From the NCBI RefSeq assembly GCF_020037015.1, contig NZ_JAIQDE010000009.1, positions 124,001 to 188,000 of the forward strand: a stretch of 64,000 nucleotides of DNA. The letters run 5' to 3'. Below, piece by piece: positions 8,906 through 18,800 of the stretch. Numbering within the stretch: the first letter of the stretch is position 1; each line of letters starts with the position of its first letter. Both the position numbers and the translations under genes were made by a program. Origin of the DNA: Corallococcus sp. AS-1-6 (GTDB lineage Bacteria; Myxococcota; Myxococcia; Myxococcales; Myxococcaceae). The notes under the pieces were generated by a model. The model ran no database searches. It was given only the letters and a program-made list of their open reading frames with translations, and had not been told where the DNA came from.

Positions 8906-10150
8906 ATGCGCCTGCTGCACACGTCGGACTGGCACCTGGGCCACACGCTGTATGACGTCTCACGCGAAGCGGAGCACGCCGCGTTCCTGGCGTGGCTGCT
9001 GGACACGCTGGAGTCCCAGGAGGTGGACGCGCTCCTGGTGGCCGGGGACATCTTCGACACGGCCAACCCCAGCGCGGAGGCGCAGGCGGCCTGGTACCAC
9101 TTCATCGCGCGCGCCCGGCGCACGCTGCCGAAGCTGGACGTGGTGGTGGTGGGCGGCAACCACGACTCCGCCGCGCGCCTGGACGCGCCGGATCCGCTGT
9201 TCCACGCCCTGGGCGTGCGCGTGGTGGGCGGCCTGCCGCGTCACCGGGGTGGGTTGGAGCTGGAGCGGCTGGTGGTGCCGGTGCATGACTCGCGCGGGAA
9301 GGTGGGCGCGTGGGTGGCGGCGGTGCCGTACCTGCGGCCCTCGGACCTGCCGTCCGTGCCGGACGGTGAAGGGGACCGGCTGGTGGAGGGCGTGCGCTCC
9401 GTCTACGCGGAGGTGCTGGAGGCGGCGCGCAGGCGGCGCCGGTCCGGGCAGGCGCTGGTGGCCATGGGCCATTGCTACATGACGGGCTCGGAGCTGTCGG
9501 AGCTGAGCGAGCGCAAGATTCTGGGCGGCAACCAGCATGCGCTGCCGGTGGACCTGTTCCCGGAGGACGTGGCGTACGCGGCGCTGGGGCACCTGCACAA
9601 GGCGCAGCGGGTGGGCGGACGCGAGGGCGTGCGCTACAGCGGCTCTCCCTTGCCGCTGTCGCTGTCGGAGGCGCACTACCGGCACCAGGTGCTGGTGCTG
9701 GACGTGGAGGACGGGGCGCTGACGCAGGTGCGGCCGCTGTCGGTGCCGCGCACCACGGACATGATGCGGGTGCCGGCCCGGGACGCGGCGCCGCTGTCGG
9801 AGGTGCTGGAGCTGCTCGCGGCGCTGCCCGCGTGCGAGCCGGGGGCGCCGGAGTCGATGCGGCCGTACCTGGAGGTCTGCGTGTCGCTGCCCCGGCCGGA
9901 GCCGGCGCTGCGCCACAAGGTGGAGAAGGCCCTGGAGGGGCGGGCGGCGCGGCTGGTGAAGCTGACGCCGTTCTACACGGGCACGGGCGGCGCGCTGGCG
10001 GACGTGCGGCCGGGGCTGTCCCTGCGGGAGCGCACGCCGGAGGACGTGTTCCTCGCCCGGTACGCGCGGGACTTCAAGGAGGCGCCCTCGCCGGGGTTGC
10101 TGGAGTCGTTCCACGCGCTGCTCACGCAGGTGCAGGAGGACGCGTCGTGA
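8906..10150 (+). CDS. sbcD: nuclease SbcCD subunit D
   Basis: 414 residues. Mre11-type metallophosphoesterase, the catalytic subunit of the SbcCD double-strand exonuclease and hairpin endonuclease. Metal-binding motifs appear in order: TSDWHLGH (residues 6-13), VAGDIFD, GGNHDS, and a later MGHCYM/LGHLHKAQ pair. The C-terminal capping domain follows. The stop overlaps the GTG start of sbcC (GTGA at 10147-10150), so the two subunits are translationally coupled. Confidence 0.95.
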   Translation: MRLLHTSDWHLGHTLYDVSREAEHAAFLAWLLDTLESQEVDALLVAGDIFDTANPSAEAQAAWYHFIARARRTLPKLDVVVVGGNHDSAARLDAPDPLFHALGVRVVGGLPRHRGGLELERLVVPVHDSRGKVGAWVAAVPYLRPSDLPSVPDGEGDRLVEGVRSVYAEVLEAARRRRRSGQALVAMGHCYMTGSELSELSERKILGGNQHALPVDLFPEDVAYAALGHLHKAQRVGGREGVRYSGSPLPLSLSEAHYRHQVLVLDVEDGALTQVRPLSVPRTTDMMRVPARDAAPLSEVLELLAALPACEPGAPESMRPYLEVCVSLPRPEPALRHKVEKALEGRAARLVKLTPFYTGTGGALADVRPGLSLRERTPEDVFLARYARDFKEAPSPGLLESFHALLTQVQEDAS

Positions 10151-13100
10151 AGATCCTGGCGATTCGCGGCAGCAACCTCACGAGCTTCGCGGGGGACTTC
10201 GCGCTGGAGCTGGACCAGGCGCCATTGGACCGGCTGGGGCTGTTCGCCATCTCCGGCGCGACGGGGGCGGGGAAGAGCACGCTGCTGGACGCGCTGTGCC
10301 TGGCGCTGTTCGACCGCACGCCCCGGCTGGGCGGGCCCAGCAAGGTGCTGGTGGGCCGCGCGGACGAGGACGAGGAGGCGCGCCTGTCCGCGTACGACGT
10401 GCGCGGCATGCTGCGGCGCGGGGCGGGCAAGGGGCACGCGGAGGTGGACTTCCTGGGCAAGGACGGGCGGCGCTACCGGGCGCGGTGGAACGTGTGGCGT
10501 GCGCGCGAGCGCGCGGAGGGGCGATTCCGGCCGCAGGAGCTGAGCCTGACGGACGTGGCCTCGGGGCAGGTGTTCGGCCGCACCAAGGGCGAGGTGCTCC
10601 ACGCCATCCAGGAGCGGCTGGGGCTGTCGTTCGACCAGTTCCGGCGCTCGGCGCTGCTGGCGCAGGGGGAGTTCGCGGCGTTCCTGCGCGCGGACGCGAA
10701 CGAGCGCGCGGAGCTGCTGGAGCGGATGACGGGCACGGAGGTGTACAGCCGCCTGTCCATCGCGGCGCACGAGAAGAACGCGAAGGAGCAGGAGGAGCTG
10801 AAGCGGCTGTCCCAGGGGCTCGCGGCCATCGCGCTGATGTCGGACGCGGACCGCGAGGGCGTGCGCGTCCAGTTGGGCGAGGAGGAGGCGGCGCGGGTCC
10901 GCGAGGAGACGCGGCTGCGCGAGGCGGAGGCGGCCCGGTCCTGGTACGCGCAGCGCGCGGAGTTCGTGGGGCAGGAGCAGCAGGCGGAAGGCGCGGTGGC
11001 CCGGGCGGAGTCGGAGCGGGAGGCGGCGGCGCCCCGTGAGGCGCTGCTGGAGTCGGTGCGCGCGGCGGAGGGCTTCCGCGCGGTGGTGTCCGCGGTGGAG
11101 GCGGCGGAGCAGGGGTGCGTGAGGGCGGAGGCCGAGCTGTTGGAGCGGGCCTCGCAGGCGGAGGCGGCGCTCGCGGCGGCGGCGGCGCAGCGGCAGGTGC
11201 GGATGCAGGCGGAGGCCGCGCGGGCGGCGGCGCTGGACGCGGAGGCGTCGGTGCGTCCGGCGCTGGAGGAGGCCGCGACCCTGGACACGCGCCGCGCGGA
11301 GGCGGAGCGCGAGGCCCGTGAGGCCGCGGAGCTGGCGAAGCAGGCGAAGCTTGCGGAGGCGTCGGCTCGGGATGCGCTGGGGCTGGTGCAGGCGGCGGAG
11401 GCGAAGGCCCAGGTGCTGGTGGACGCGGCCGAGGCGTGGCGCGCGTCGCATGCGAGCTGGGAGTCCCTGGCGACGGAGTGGCCTCGCTGGCAGCGCGAGT
11501 TGGAGCGCTTCGCCGTAGCGCTGAAGGAGGAGCAGGCTGCGGGCGCGGACGCGGACCGGTTGGGGAAGGACGCGGACCGCCTGGGCAACGAGGCCCAGGC
11601 GCGCCGCGAGGAGCACCAGGGCGCGGTCGAGTCGGAGGCGCAGGCGCAGGCCCTGGCGACGCACGCGGAGGCCGCGCTGGGCGAGGATGGCGGCGCGGCG
11701 AGGCGGGAGCTCCGGGAGGCGCTGCTGGCGCGGCAGGACGCGCTGGGGGCCCTGGCGCTCGCGGGCGAAGGGGCTCGGGCGGAGGGCGCTGCGGAAGGTG
11801 ACGCTGCGGCGGAGGTGAAGGCGCACCGCGAGGTTTCCCAGCGCGCGGCGGAGGAGGCGAAGGACGCGGCGGCGCGGCGGGCGACGCAGGAGGCGATGCT
11901 CCACGAGGCGCGCCGTGCGCAGTCGCGGGCGGAGGCGACGCAGGGGCTGGCCTCGCACCGGGCCGCGCTGCACGAAGGCGAGCCGTGTCCGCTGTGCGGC
12001 GCGCTCGAACATCCGTATGCCCGGGAGTCCTCCGCGCTGGAGGGGCTGGTCGCGGAGGCCGCGGCCCGGGTGCTGGAGCTGGAGACCGCGCGGGATGCCG
12101 CGGCCAAGCAGGAGGGCGCGGCGAGCGTGCGGCAGGCGACCGCGGACACGGCCGCGACCCAGGCCGAGGCGCGGCGCGACACGGCGGCCCGCAAGCGCAC
12201 GGCGCACCGTGAAGCCTGGCGCGCGGCGCGTGAACGGTGGACCCGCGTGGACCCCGCCGCACAGGATGCCAGTGCATCGCCTCCCGAGGACGCGGAGGAC
12301 CCCACCGCCCAGGCGTGGATCCGTTCAGCTCAAGAGGACGTGCGCGCGCGGCTCGCGACCCTTCGTGACGAAGAGGCTTCCGCGGAGGCCCGCGCCAGCG
12401 CCGCTCGCGAGGCCCGGGCTTCGCTGGAGACCCGGCGCACCCGGCGCGAAGGCGCGGCCGAGGCCCTTCGCAAGGCCGAGGACGCTCAGTCCCGCGCTTC
12501 CCAGTCCCACCGGGACGCGCTGCTTCGCCGGGACACCGCCCGTGACGCCCGCGAGCGCGCCCTCGCCGAAGTGTCCCCTCCGTTCGCCAGCGAGGAGGTC
12601 ACCTGGAAGGACAAGCTCGCCGCGGACCCCGCCCGCTTCCAGGGCCAGTGCCTGGCGCGCGTGACGAAGTGGCGCGAGAAGCTCGCGGAGCTGGAGACCT
12701 CTCGCAAGCGCCTGGAGGAACAACAGGGCCTGCGGGCCCGTGAAGAGGTCCGCCTCCAGTCCCGGATCGAGGACGCACAGACCGCCGCCCACCGCGCGGG
12801 CCTCAAGGACGCGGCCTTCCAGGATGCGTCCAGGGCCCGCGCCCGGCTGCTCCAGGGCCGCCCCACGCAAGAGGTGCGCGCGGAGGTCCAGGCGCGCATC
12901 GACGCCGCCCAGGCCACCTACGAGCGCGCCCGCGAGGACTCCGAAGCCCTCCAGCAGGCGGAGAAGGTGGCCACCGCCCGCGCCGAGGACGCCGTGCGCC
13001 TGCGCACCGAGGCCGCCCTCACCCTCGACCGCGCCCAGGCCGTCCTCTCGGAGCGCCTCGCCGGCCATGGCACCACCCTGGAAGCACTCAAGGCCCTGCT

Positions 13101-13944
13101 GTCGCGCGGCGCCGCCTGGTGCGACGCGGAGGCCCGCGCGCTCAACGCCCTGCGCGAGTCCGTGGCCCAGGCCCGCGCCATCCTCGTGGAGCGCCGCGAG
13201 CGCCGCGTCCGCCATGAGGCCTCCGGGCTCCCCACGCTCGCGGAGGCAGACGTCGCGGAGCTCCGCGAGCGCCTGCGCACCGACGTGGAGGTGCGCCGCC
13301 GCGCGGAGGCCCTGCTGCGCGCGAAGCTGGACCACGACGACGCCGCCCGCGCCCGCCATGGCGCGGAGGCCCGGGCCCTGGAGCAGCGCCGCGCCGACGC
13401 GGAGGTGTGGAAGACGCTGGGCGACCTCATCGGTTCGCACGACGGAAAGAAGTTCAAGGTCTTCGCCCAGAGCCTCACCCTGGACGCGCTGCTCCTGCAC
13501 GCCAACGCGCACCTGCGCGAGCTGGCCCGCCGCTACCGCCTGGAGCGCGTGCCCGGCCACGACCTGGACCTCCAGGTGGTGGACGGCGACATGGGCGACG
13601 AGGTCCGCAGCGTGGCCAGCCTCTCCGGCGGCGAGAGCTTCCTCGTGTCGCTCGCGCTCGCGCTGGGCCTGGCCTCGCTCTCGTCGGAGACGACGCAGGT
13701 GGAGACCCTCTTCATCGACGAGGGCTTCGGCACGCTGGACCCGGAGACGCTGGAGGTCGCGCTCGCCACGCTCGACGCGCTCCAGGCCACCGGGCGCCAG
13801 GTGGGCATCATCTCCCACGTGAGCGGGCTCGCGGAGCGCATCGGCGTGCAGGTGCGCGTGGTGAAGCAGGGCGGCGGCCGCAGCAAGCTCGTCGTCGAAG
13901 GCGACGCGGGGCTCGTCGTGCCCTCCAACCAGCAGGTGGCGTAG
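10147..13944 (+). CDS. sbcC: nuclease SbcCD subunit C (Rad50-like ATPase)
   Basis: 1265 residues from GTG 10147. SMC/Rad50-type ATPase that binds DNA ends with SbcD. Walker A GATGAGKST is at residues 37-45. A long Ala/Glu/Arg-rich coiled coil is interrupted near the middle by the zinc hook CPLC (C614, C617). The ABC signature LSGGES and Walker B LFIDEGFGTLD lie near 1155-1195. The start is set by the GTGA overlap with sbcD, because the frame is open upstream. It is longer than the E. coli protein; the extra length is coiled coil. Confidence 0.95.
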   Translation: MKILAIRGSNLTSFAGDFALELDQAPLDRLGLFAISGATGAGKSTLLDALCLALFDRTPRLGGPSKVLVGRADEDEEARLSAYDVRGMLRRGAGKGHAEVDFLGKDGRRYRARWNVWRARERAEGRFRPQELSLTDVASGQVFGRTKGEVLHAIQERLGLSFDQFRRSALLAQGEFAAFLRADANERAELLERMTGTEVYSRLSIAAHEKNAKEQEELKRLSQGLAAIALMSDADREGVRVQLGEEEAARVREETRLREAEAARSWYAQRAEFVGQEQQAEGAVARAESEREAAAPREALLESVRAAEGFRAVVSAVEAAEQGCVRAEAELLERASQAEAALAAAAAQRQVRMQAEAARAAALDAEASVRPALEEAATLDTRRAEAEREAREAAELAKQAKLAEASARDALGLVQAAEAKAQVLVDAAEAWRASHASWESLATEWPRWQRELERFAVALKEEQAAGADADRLGKDADRLGNEAQARREEHQGAVESEAQAQALATHAEAALGEDGGAARRELREALLARQDALGALALAGEGARAEGAAEGDAAAEVKAHREVSQRAAEEAKDAAARRATQEAMLHEARRAQSRAEATQGLASHRAALHEGEPCPLCGALEHPYARESSALEGLVAEAAARVLELETARDAAAKQEGAASVRQATADTAATQAEARRDTAARKRTAHREAWRAARERWTRVDPAAQDASASPPEDAEDPTAQAWIRSAQEDVRARLATLRDEEASAEARASAAREARASLETRRTRREGAAEALRKAEDAQSRASQSHRDALLRRDTARDARERALAEVSPPFASEEVTWKDKLAADPARFQGQCLARVTKWREKLAELETSRKRLEEQQGLRAREEVRLQSRIEDAQTAAHRAGLKDAAFQDASRARARLLQGRPTQEVRAEVQARIDAAQATYERAREDSEALQQAEKVATARAEDAVRLRTEAALTLDRAQAVLSERLAGHGTTLEALKALLSRGAAWCDAEARALNALRESVAQARAILVERRERRVRHEASGLPTLAEADVAELRERLRTDVEVRRRAEALLRAKLDHDDAARARHGAEARALEQRRADAEVWKTLGDLIGSHDGKKFKVFAQSLTLDALLLHANAHLRELARRYRLERVPGHDLDLQVVDGDMGDEVRSVASLSGGESFLVSLALALGLASLSSETTQVETLFIDEGFGTLDPETLEVALATLDALQATGRQVGIISHVSGLAERIGVQVRVVKQGGGRSKLVVEGDAGLVVPSNQQVA

Positions 13945-13945
13945 C

Positions 13946-14893
13946 TCAGCCCGTCACCGGCTCCGCGCCCATCAGGCCGCGCACCACCGCGGCCACGGCC
14001 AGCGGCGTCGCCACGCGGTCGTCGCTCAGCGCCGCCAGCGCCCGCGCGAACTGCTCCGCGGAGGAGAAGCGCTGCGCCGGGTGCGGCGCGAGCGCCCGGT
14101 CCAGCACCAGCGCCAGCGGATCCGACACCTCCGGCGCCACCATGCGCACGGGCGTCAACCGCAGGCCCCGGATGGAGGCCTCCACCTCCTCGGTCGTCCC
14201 CTCCTCATAGGGCGACTCCAGGGACAGCAGCTCGTACAGCAGCACCGCCGCCGCCCACAGGTCCACCGCCACGGAGACCTCGCCCGCCAGCAGCTCCGGC
14301 GAGCGGTAGTTCTGCTTGCCCACCCGCCGCGGGTCCACCGCCAGGCCCGCCCGCGAGCGGGCCACGCCGAAGTCCGCCAGCTTCACCTCTCCGCCGCGCG
14401 ACAAGAGCACGTTGTGCGGAGACACGTCGCAGTGCACCACCGCCAGCGGCAGGCCCTTGGAGTTGGTGGCCTGGTGCGCGTACGCCAGCGCCTCCAGCAC
14501 GTGGCGCACCATCATCACGGAGATGTCGATGGGCAGCTCGATGCGCCGGCGCCGGCACTGCGCCAGCACGCGCCCCAGGTCCGTGCCGTCCACCAGCTCC
14601 AGCGCCAGGTAGGGCCCGTCCGCCAGCTCCCCGTACTCCCGGAAGCCCACGATGTGCGGGTGGTCCAGGCACCGCGCCAGCTCCGCCTCGTGCAGGAGCT
14701 GCTCGCGCGCCTCCGCGTCCCGCAGGCGCTCCGGACGCACGCGCTTGAGCGCCACCTCCTCGCCCGCGTGCGGTCCCTGGAGCATCCGCGCGCGGAACAC
14801 CTCCGCGTTGCCGCCGCGCCCCAGCCGCGACAGCAACTGGAAGCGGCCCAGGTCGCGCGGCCACTCGGGGGTCTTGCCTTCCTCCAACGTCAC
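13946..14893 (-). CDS. serine/threonine protein kinase, HCD-type catalytic loop
   Basis: 315 residues from GTG 14893. A full Hanks-type kinase domain covers residues 17-290: glycine loop GRGGNAEV (25-32), ATP lysine K50, catalytic loop HCDVSPHN (154-161) with D156 and N161, and DFG at 174-176. The usual HRD arginine is a cysteine, making it a non-RD kinase, which often means no activation-loop phosphorylation requirement. There is no transmembrane segment, so it is cytosolic. Its start overlaps the stop of the PilZ gene (GTGA). It converges on sbcC with one base between the stops. Confidence 0.92.
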   Translation of the reverse strand: MTLEEGKTPEWPRDLGRFQLLSRLGRGGNAEVFRARMLQGPHAGEEVALKRVRPERLRDAEAREQLLHEAELARCLDHPHIVGFREYGELADGPYLALELVDGTDLGRVLAQCRRRRIELPIDISVMMVRHVLEALAYAHQATNSKGLPLAVVHCDVSPHNVLLSRGGEVKLADFGVARSRAGLAVDPRRVGKQNYRSPELLAGEVSVAVDLWAAAVLLYELLSLESPYEEGTTEEVEASIRGLRLTPVRMVAPEVSDPLALVLDRALAPHPAQRFSSAEQFARALAALSDDRVATPLAVAAVVRGLMGAEPVTG

Positions 14894-15687
14894 GCCTTCT
14901 CTCCGGCCAGGCTCGCCAGGTACCCGTCCAGCGTCGCCGAAAAGGTGTCGTCGTCACTCAGGAAGGCCAGCCCCACGCCTCCGGTGTACTGGTCATCCAC
15001 CACGTGCACCACCAGCGCCTCGCCCTGCAGCCGCTGGCCGTTGGGCAGCTTCACGTCCACCGTGACGACGCTGTCCTGGGGCGGGCGGTGCGCCGTGCGC
15101 ACGAAGAGTCCCCCGTTGCTGATGTTCAGCGCGTGCTCGCGCACGAAGTCCAGCTCCGTGCGGAACTCCATCTCCAGCTTCACCGCGAAGCGCCGGGCGC
15201 GGCGCTGGGACTCGTCACCCGGTGCCGGTGGCGCGGCGGTGGGAGCGGCCGGCGGCGCGGGCGGTGCCTCGGGCGGCGGCGGGGGCTTCGGCGCGGACGG
15301 GGCGGGCAGGGGGCCTCGCGCGGCCAGGGCCTCCAGGTGCTGCCGCAGCTCCTGCGCGGCCTGCGTGCGCTCGTCGCCGGTGAAGGGCGTGCCGCCCGTC
15401 AGCGTGCGCGAGCGCAGCGCGTCCCGCTCCGCCTTGGGCAGCCGCCACAGCTCCACGAACGTGCCGCCGCTCTTGCGCACCTCCTCGCCCAGCCGCTCCA
15501 CCGCCGCGCGCGGATAGCCGGGCACCTCCACCTTCACCTCCAGCGCGCCGGCCTCGTCGCGGAACGCCACCACGAGCTGCATCGACTGCGCGGACGGCAG
15601 GAGCGCGCCCAGGCCCTCCACGACGGCCGCCGCCTTCTCGGGCGAAGCCGCTTCCCCCCACACCGCCGCGAGACCGAACACAGGCAC
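14890..15687 (-). CDS. PilZ-domain protein with extra N-terminal domain
   Basis: About 265 residues. The C-terminal 100 residues form a PilZ domain of the type abundant in Myxococcus: an arginine-rich RRARR entry followed by NISNGGLFV, the two c-di-GMP contact regions. The N-terminal 130 residues form a separate alpha/beta domain I do not recognise, joined by a Pro/Ala-rich linker (about 145-170). The start is uncertain: GTG at 15687 or 15681 are the candidates, since the open frame further upstream runs into the next gene's leader. The stop overlaps the kinase start (GTGA), so the two are probably made together. Confidence 0.82.
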   Translation of the reverse strand: MPVFGLAAVWGEAASPEKAAAVVEGLGALLPSAQSMQLVVAFRDEAGALEVKVEVPGYPRAAVERLGEEVRKSGGTFVELWRLPKAERDALRSRTLTGGTPFTGDERTQAAQELRQHLEALAARGPLPAPSAPKPPPPPEAPPAPPAAPTAAPPAPGDESQRRARRFAVKLEMEFRTELDFVREHALNISNGGLFVRTAHRPPQDSVVTVDVKLPNGQRLQGEALVVHVVDDQYTGGVGLAFLSDDDTFSATLDGYLASLAGEKA

Positions 15688-15883
15688 GGGGCGGACGATA
15701 ACCGAGCCCTCCTGGCCCCCGTAAAGACAGTGCAGTCGGAAACAGGCGACAGCGGTGGACGCCAAGTTTACGAATCGCGATGCCACCTCCGTCCCGGGGG
15801 CGTACCTACATCGGCAGCGGGCGCGCATCCCTCTATGCTGCTGGTGTTCTCCGTTACCCCCCTTCCCGGAGTGCTGACCCGTT

Positions 15884-18800
15884 ATGCGCAATTGGATCCG
15901 ACTCTTCTCCGGCACGCTGCTCGCGGCCACGCTCATGGCGGGCTGTGGCGGCAGTGACCCGGACCCCGGCCCCGTTGATCCCCTCCCCACCGACGACGGA
16001 GGCGTCGACGCGGGCGTCGACGCGGGCTTCGACGCCGGCTACGTCGAGGACGCGGGCGTCATCGTCGACCCGGACCCCGACCCCGGTGAGGTCCCGACCA
16101 ACCCGTATGCCCAGGACAACGCCACCAGGGACTCGGACTGCGACGGCCTGACGGACCAGGAGGAGTTCTCCACGGTCTACGCCGGCGGCCTGAAGACGAA
16201 GGCGGGCGTGCGCGACACCGACGGCGACGGCATCCGCGACGGCGTGGAGGTGGGCCGCACGTCCAGCGTGGACCCCAACTGCTCCTTCTACCCGGACCTG
16301 GACCCCACCACGCGCACCTCGCCGGTGAAGGCGGACACGGACGATGACGGGCTGCCGGACGGCCTGGAGGACGCCAACCGCAACGGCAAGCGCGACCTCA
16401 CGGAGACGGACCCCAACACGGCGGACTCGGACGGTGACGGCATCCCGGACGGCGTGGAGGACGCGAACAAGAACGGCTCGGTGAGCCCCGGCGAGACGGA
16501 CCCCCGCCTGCGCGACACCGACGGCGACGGCCTGCCGGACGGCCTGGAGAAGCAGACGGGCACGGATCCGCTCAAGCCCGACACGGACGGCGACACCTGC
16601 GCGGACGGCGCCGAGGACGTGAACAAGAACGGCAAGGTGGACCCGGGCGAGACGGATCCGCGCAAGTCGGACTGCGCCGCGTCCATCCCGGACTCGGACT
16701 TCGACGGCATCCCGGACGCCGTCGAGCTCGCCACCGGCACCGACCCGAACAAGGCCGACACGGACGGCGACGGCGTGGCGGACGGCGTGGAGGACACCAA
16801 CAAGAACGGCCGCGTGGACTCCGGTGAGACGGACCCGCGCCAGACCGACACGGACTGCGACGGCCTCCAGGACGGCGCCGGCCGCGACGGCTTCCTCGGC
16901 GAGGACCCCAACTCCAACGGCCAGGTGGACCCCGGCGAGACGGACCCCACCAACCCGGACACGGACGGTGACGGCCTGCTGGACGGCGTGGAGCGCGGCG
17001 TGACCACGGCCGCGGCCCCCCGCAACAACTGCGGCTACGTGGGCGACGCGGACCCCTCCACGAAGACGGACCCCAACAAGGCGGACACGGACGGCGACGG
17101 CATCCCCGACGGCGCGGAGGACTCCAACCAGAACGGCCGCGTGGACCCGAACGAGCTCAACCCGCTGGACCCCAAGGACGGCGCGGCCACCACGCCCGCG
17201 GGCAAGGCGTGCAGCGTGCAGAACCTGCGCACGGTGACCTTCAAGGAGGACAGCGGCGCGGACATCCGGCTCGCGCTGCCCAACACGTTCAAGGACGCCA
17301 ACCTCCTCAACCTGAAGGCCAACGGCCAGACCGTGGGCGTGATGGGCTATGACGACACGAAGCAGGTGACGTTCATCGCGTACAAGCGCGCGCAGGTGGG
17401 CAGCTCCACCACGCCCTCGGGCGACGAGTCGGGCATCCGCGCCGGCACGGCGCTCCTGGCCCCGGCGGACGTGGAGTTCACGCAGACGTTCACCACCTGG
17501 GACGGCTTCCCCGCGGCGGTCTCCCGCTACGCGCTCGCCGGCACGACGGAGCTGAAGGCCTTCACCAACTCGCTGGCGCGCCAGTTGGTGCCCAACAGCA
17601 CGGAGACGCTCGGCGGCACGGCGGGCATCAACGGCCCGTTCAAGATCCAGGCGCAGTACGTGCACCGCTCCAACCAGAGCGTCGTGGTGGTGCTCGCCAT
17701 CACGCCGGCGGCCCGCTACAACGAGGCGGGCAGCCTCTTCACCACGGCGGACACGGCGGGCGGCTCCGCGCTGGCGCAGTTCGGCGACGCGGACGCGGTG
17801 CAGTGCGAGGTCTTCACCGGCAACACGGCCGTGGTGGACTTCCTCTTCGTGGTGGACGACTCCGGCTCCATGGCGTCGTCGCAGACGTCGCTGGCGAACG
17901 CGGGCACGGCGGTGGCCAACAAGCTGGGCAACGCGACGCTGGACTGGCGCGTGGCCATGGTCACCACCAGCTACACGGTGGGCACCAGCGCCAACCGCAA
18001 CGTGCTGCGTCCCTTCACCACCAACATCAGCCAGTTCAAGGCGTGGCTGACCCAGAACGCGGTGTGCAACAACAGCGTGTGCGCCGTGAAGGGCGGCACC
18101 ACCCAGAACCCCACGTACACGCCGCTGCCCAACACCACCTGCACGGCGGACACCAACTGCTGGGTGGGCCTGAAGGGCGACGGCAGCGAGCGCCCGCTGG
18201 AGGCGGCGCGCAAGGCCATCAACGACATGGCCGCGTCCACGGGCGGCGCGGAGACGAAGATCCGTCCGGGCGCCAAGGTGGTGGTGGTCATCCTCACGGA
18301 CGTGAAGGACCAGTCCACGGACACGGTGGCCAACTACTCCGCGTACTTCCTCAACAGCGGCACCACGTCCGGCACCACCAGCAACCCCACGGGCCAGCCC
18401 ATCCAGGTGCACGGCATCATCTGCCCGCCGGACGGCGGCCAGTGCTACTCGGGTGAGGACAACACGAACCCGCGCCACCTGGACGTCATCCAGGCCACGG
18501 GCGGCGTGTCCGGCAGCATCCGGGACAACACCTCCATCACCAACACCATCAACGCCATCGTGGACAGCGTCATCGCGTCGGTGGGTTACCGCACGCTGAA
18601 GCCGCCGATTGGCGCGTCGCTGAAGGTCGCGGTGGAGGCGGTGGTGGATTCGGCCGTCTGCCCGAACATCGGGGACCTGCCGCGCAGCCGCACCAACGGC
18701 TTCGACGTGGATGGCATCAACCGCACCGTGTCCTTCTACGGCGCGTGCCGTCCGAAGGAGTCCGGCAAGACGCAGGCGGCGCTGTCGTACCGCTACTGGA

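Noticed and set aside
9973-12207. 744-codon minus-strand frame across sbcD/sbcC
   Set aside because: Arg/Leu-rich shadow of the coiled-coil coding region.
16130-17172. Regular repeats resembling a CRISPR array
   Set aside because: Units are degenerate, vary in length, stay in frame and encode calcium-binding motifs; no spacers or cas genes.
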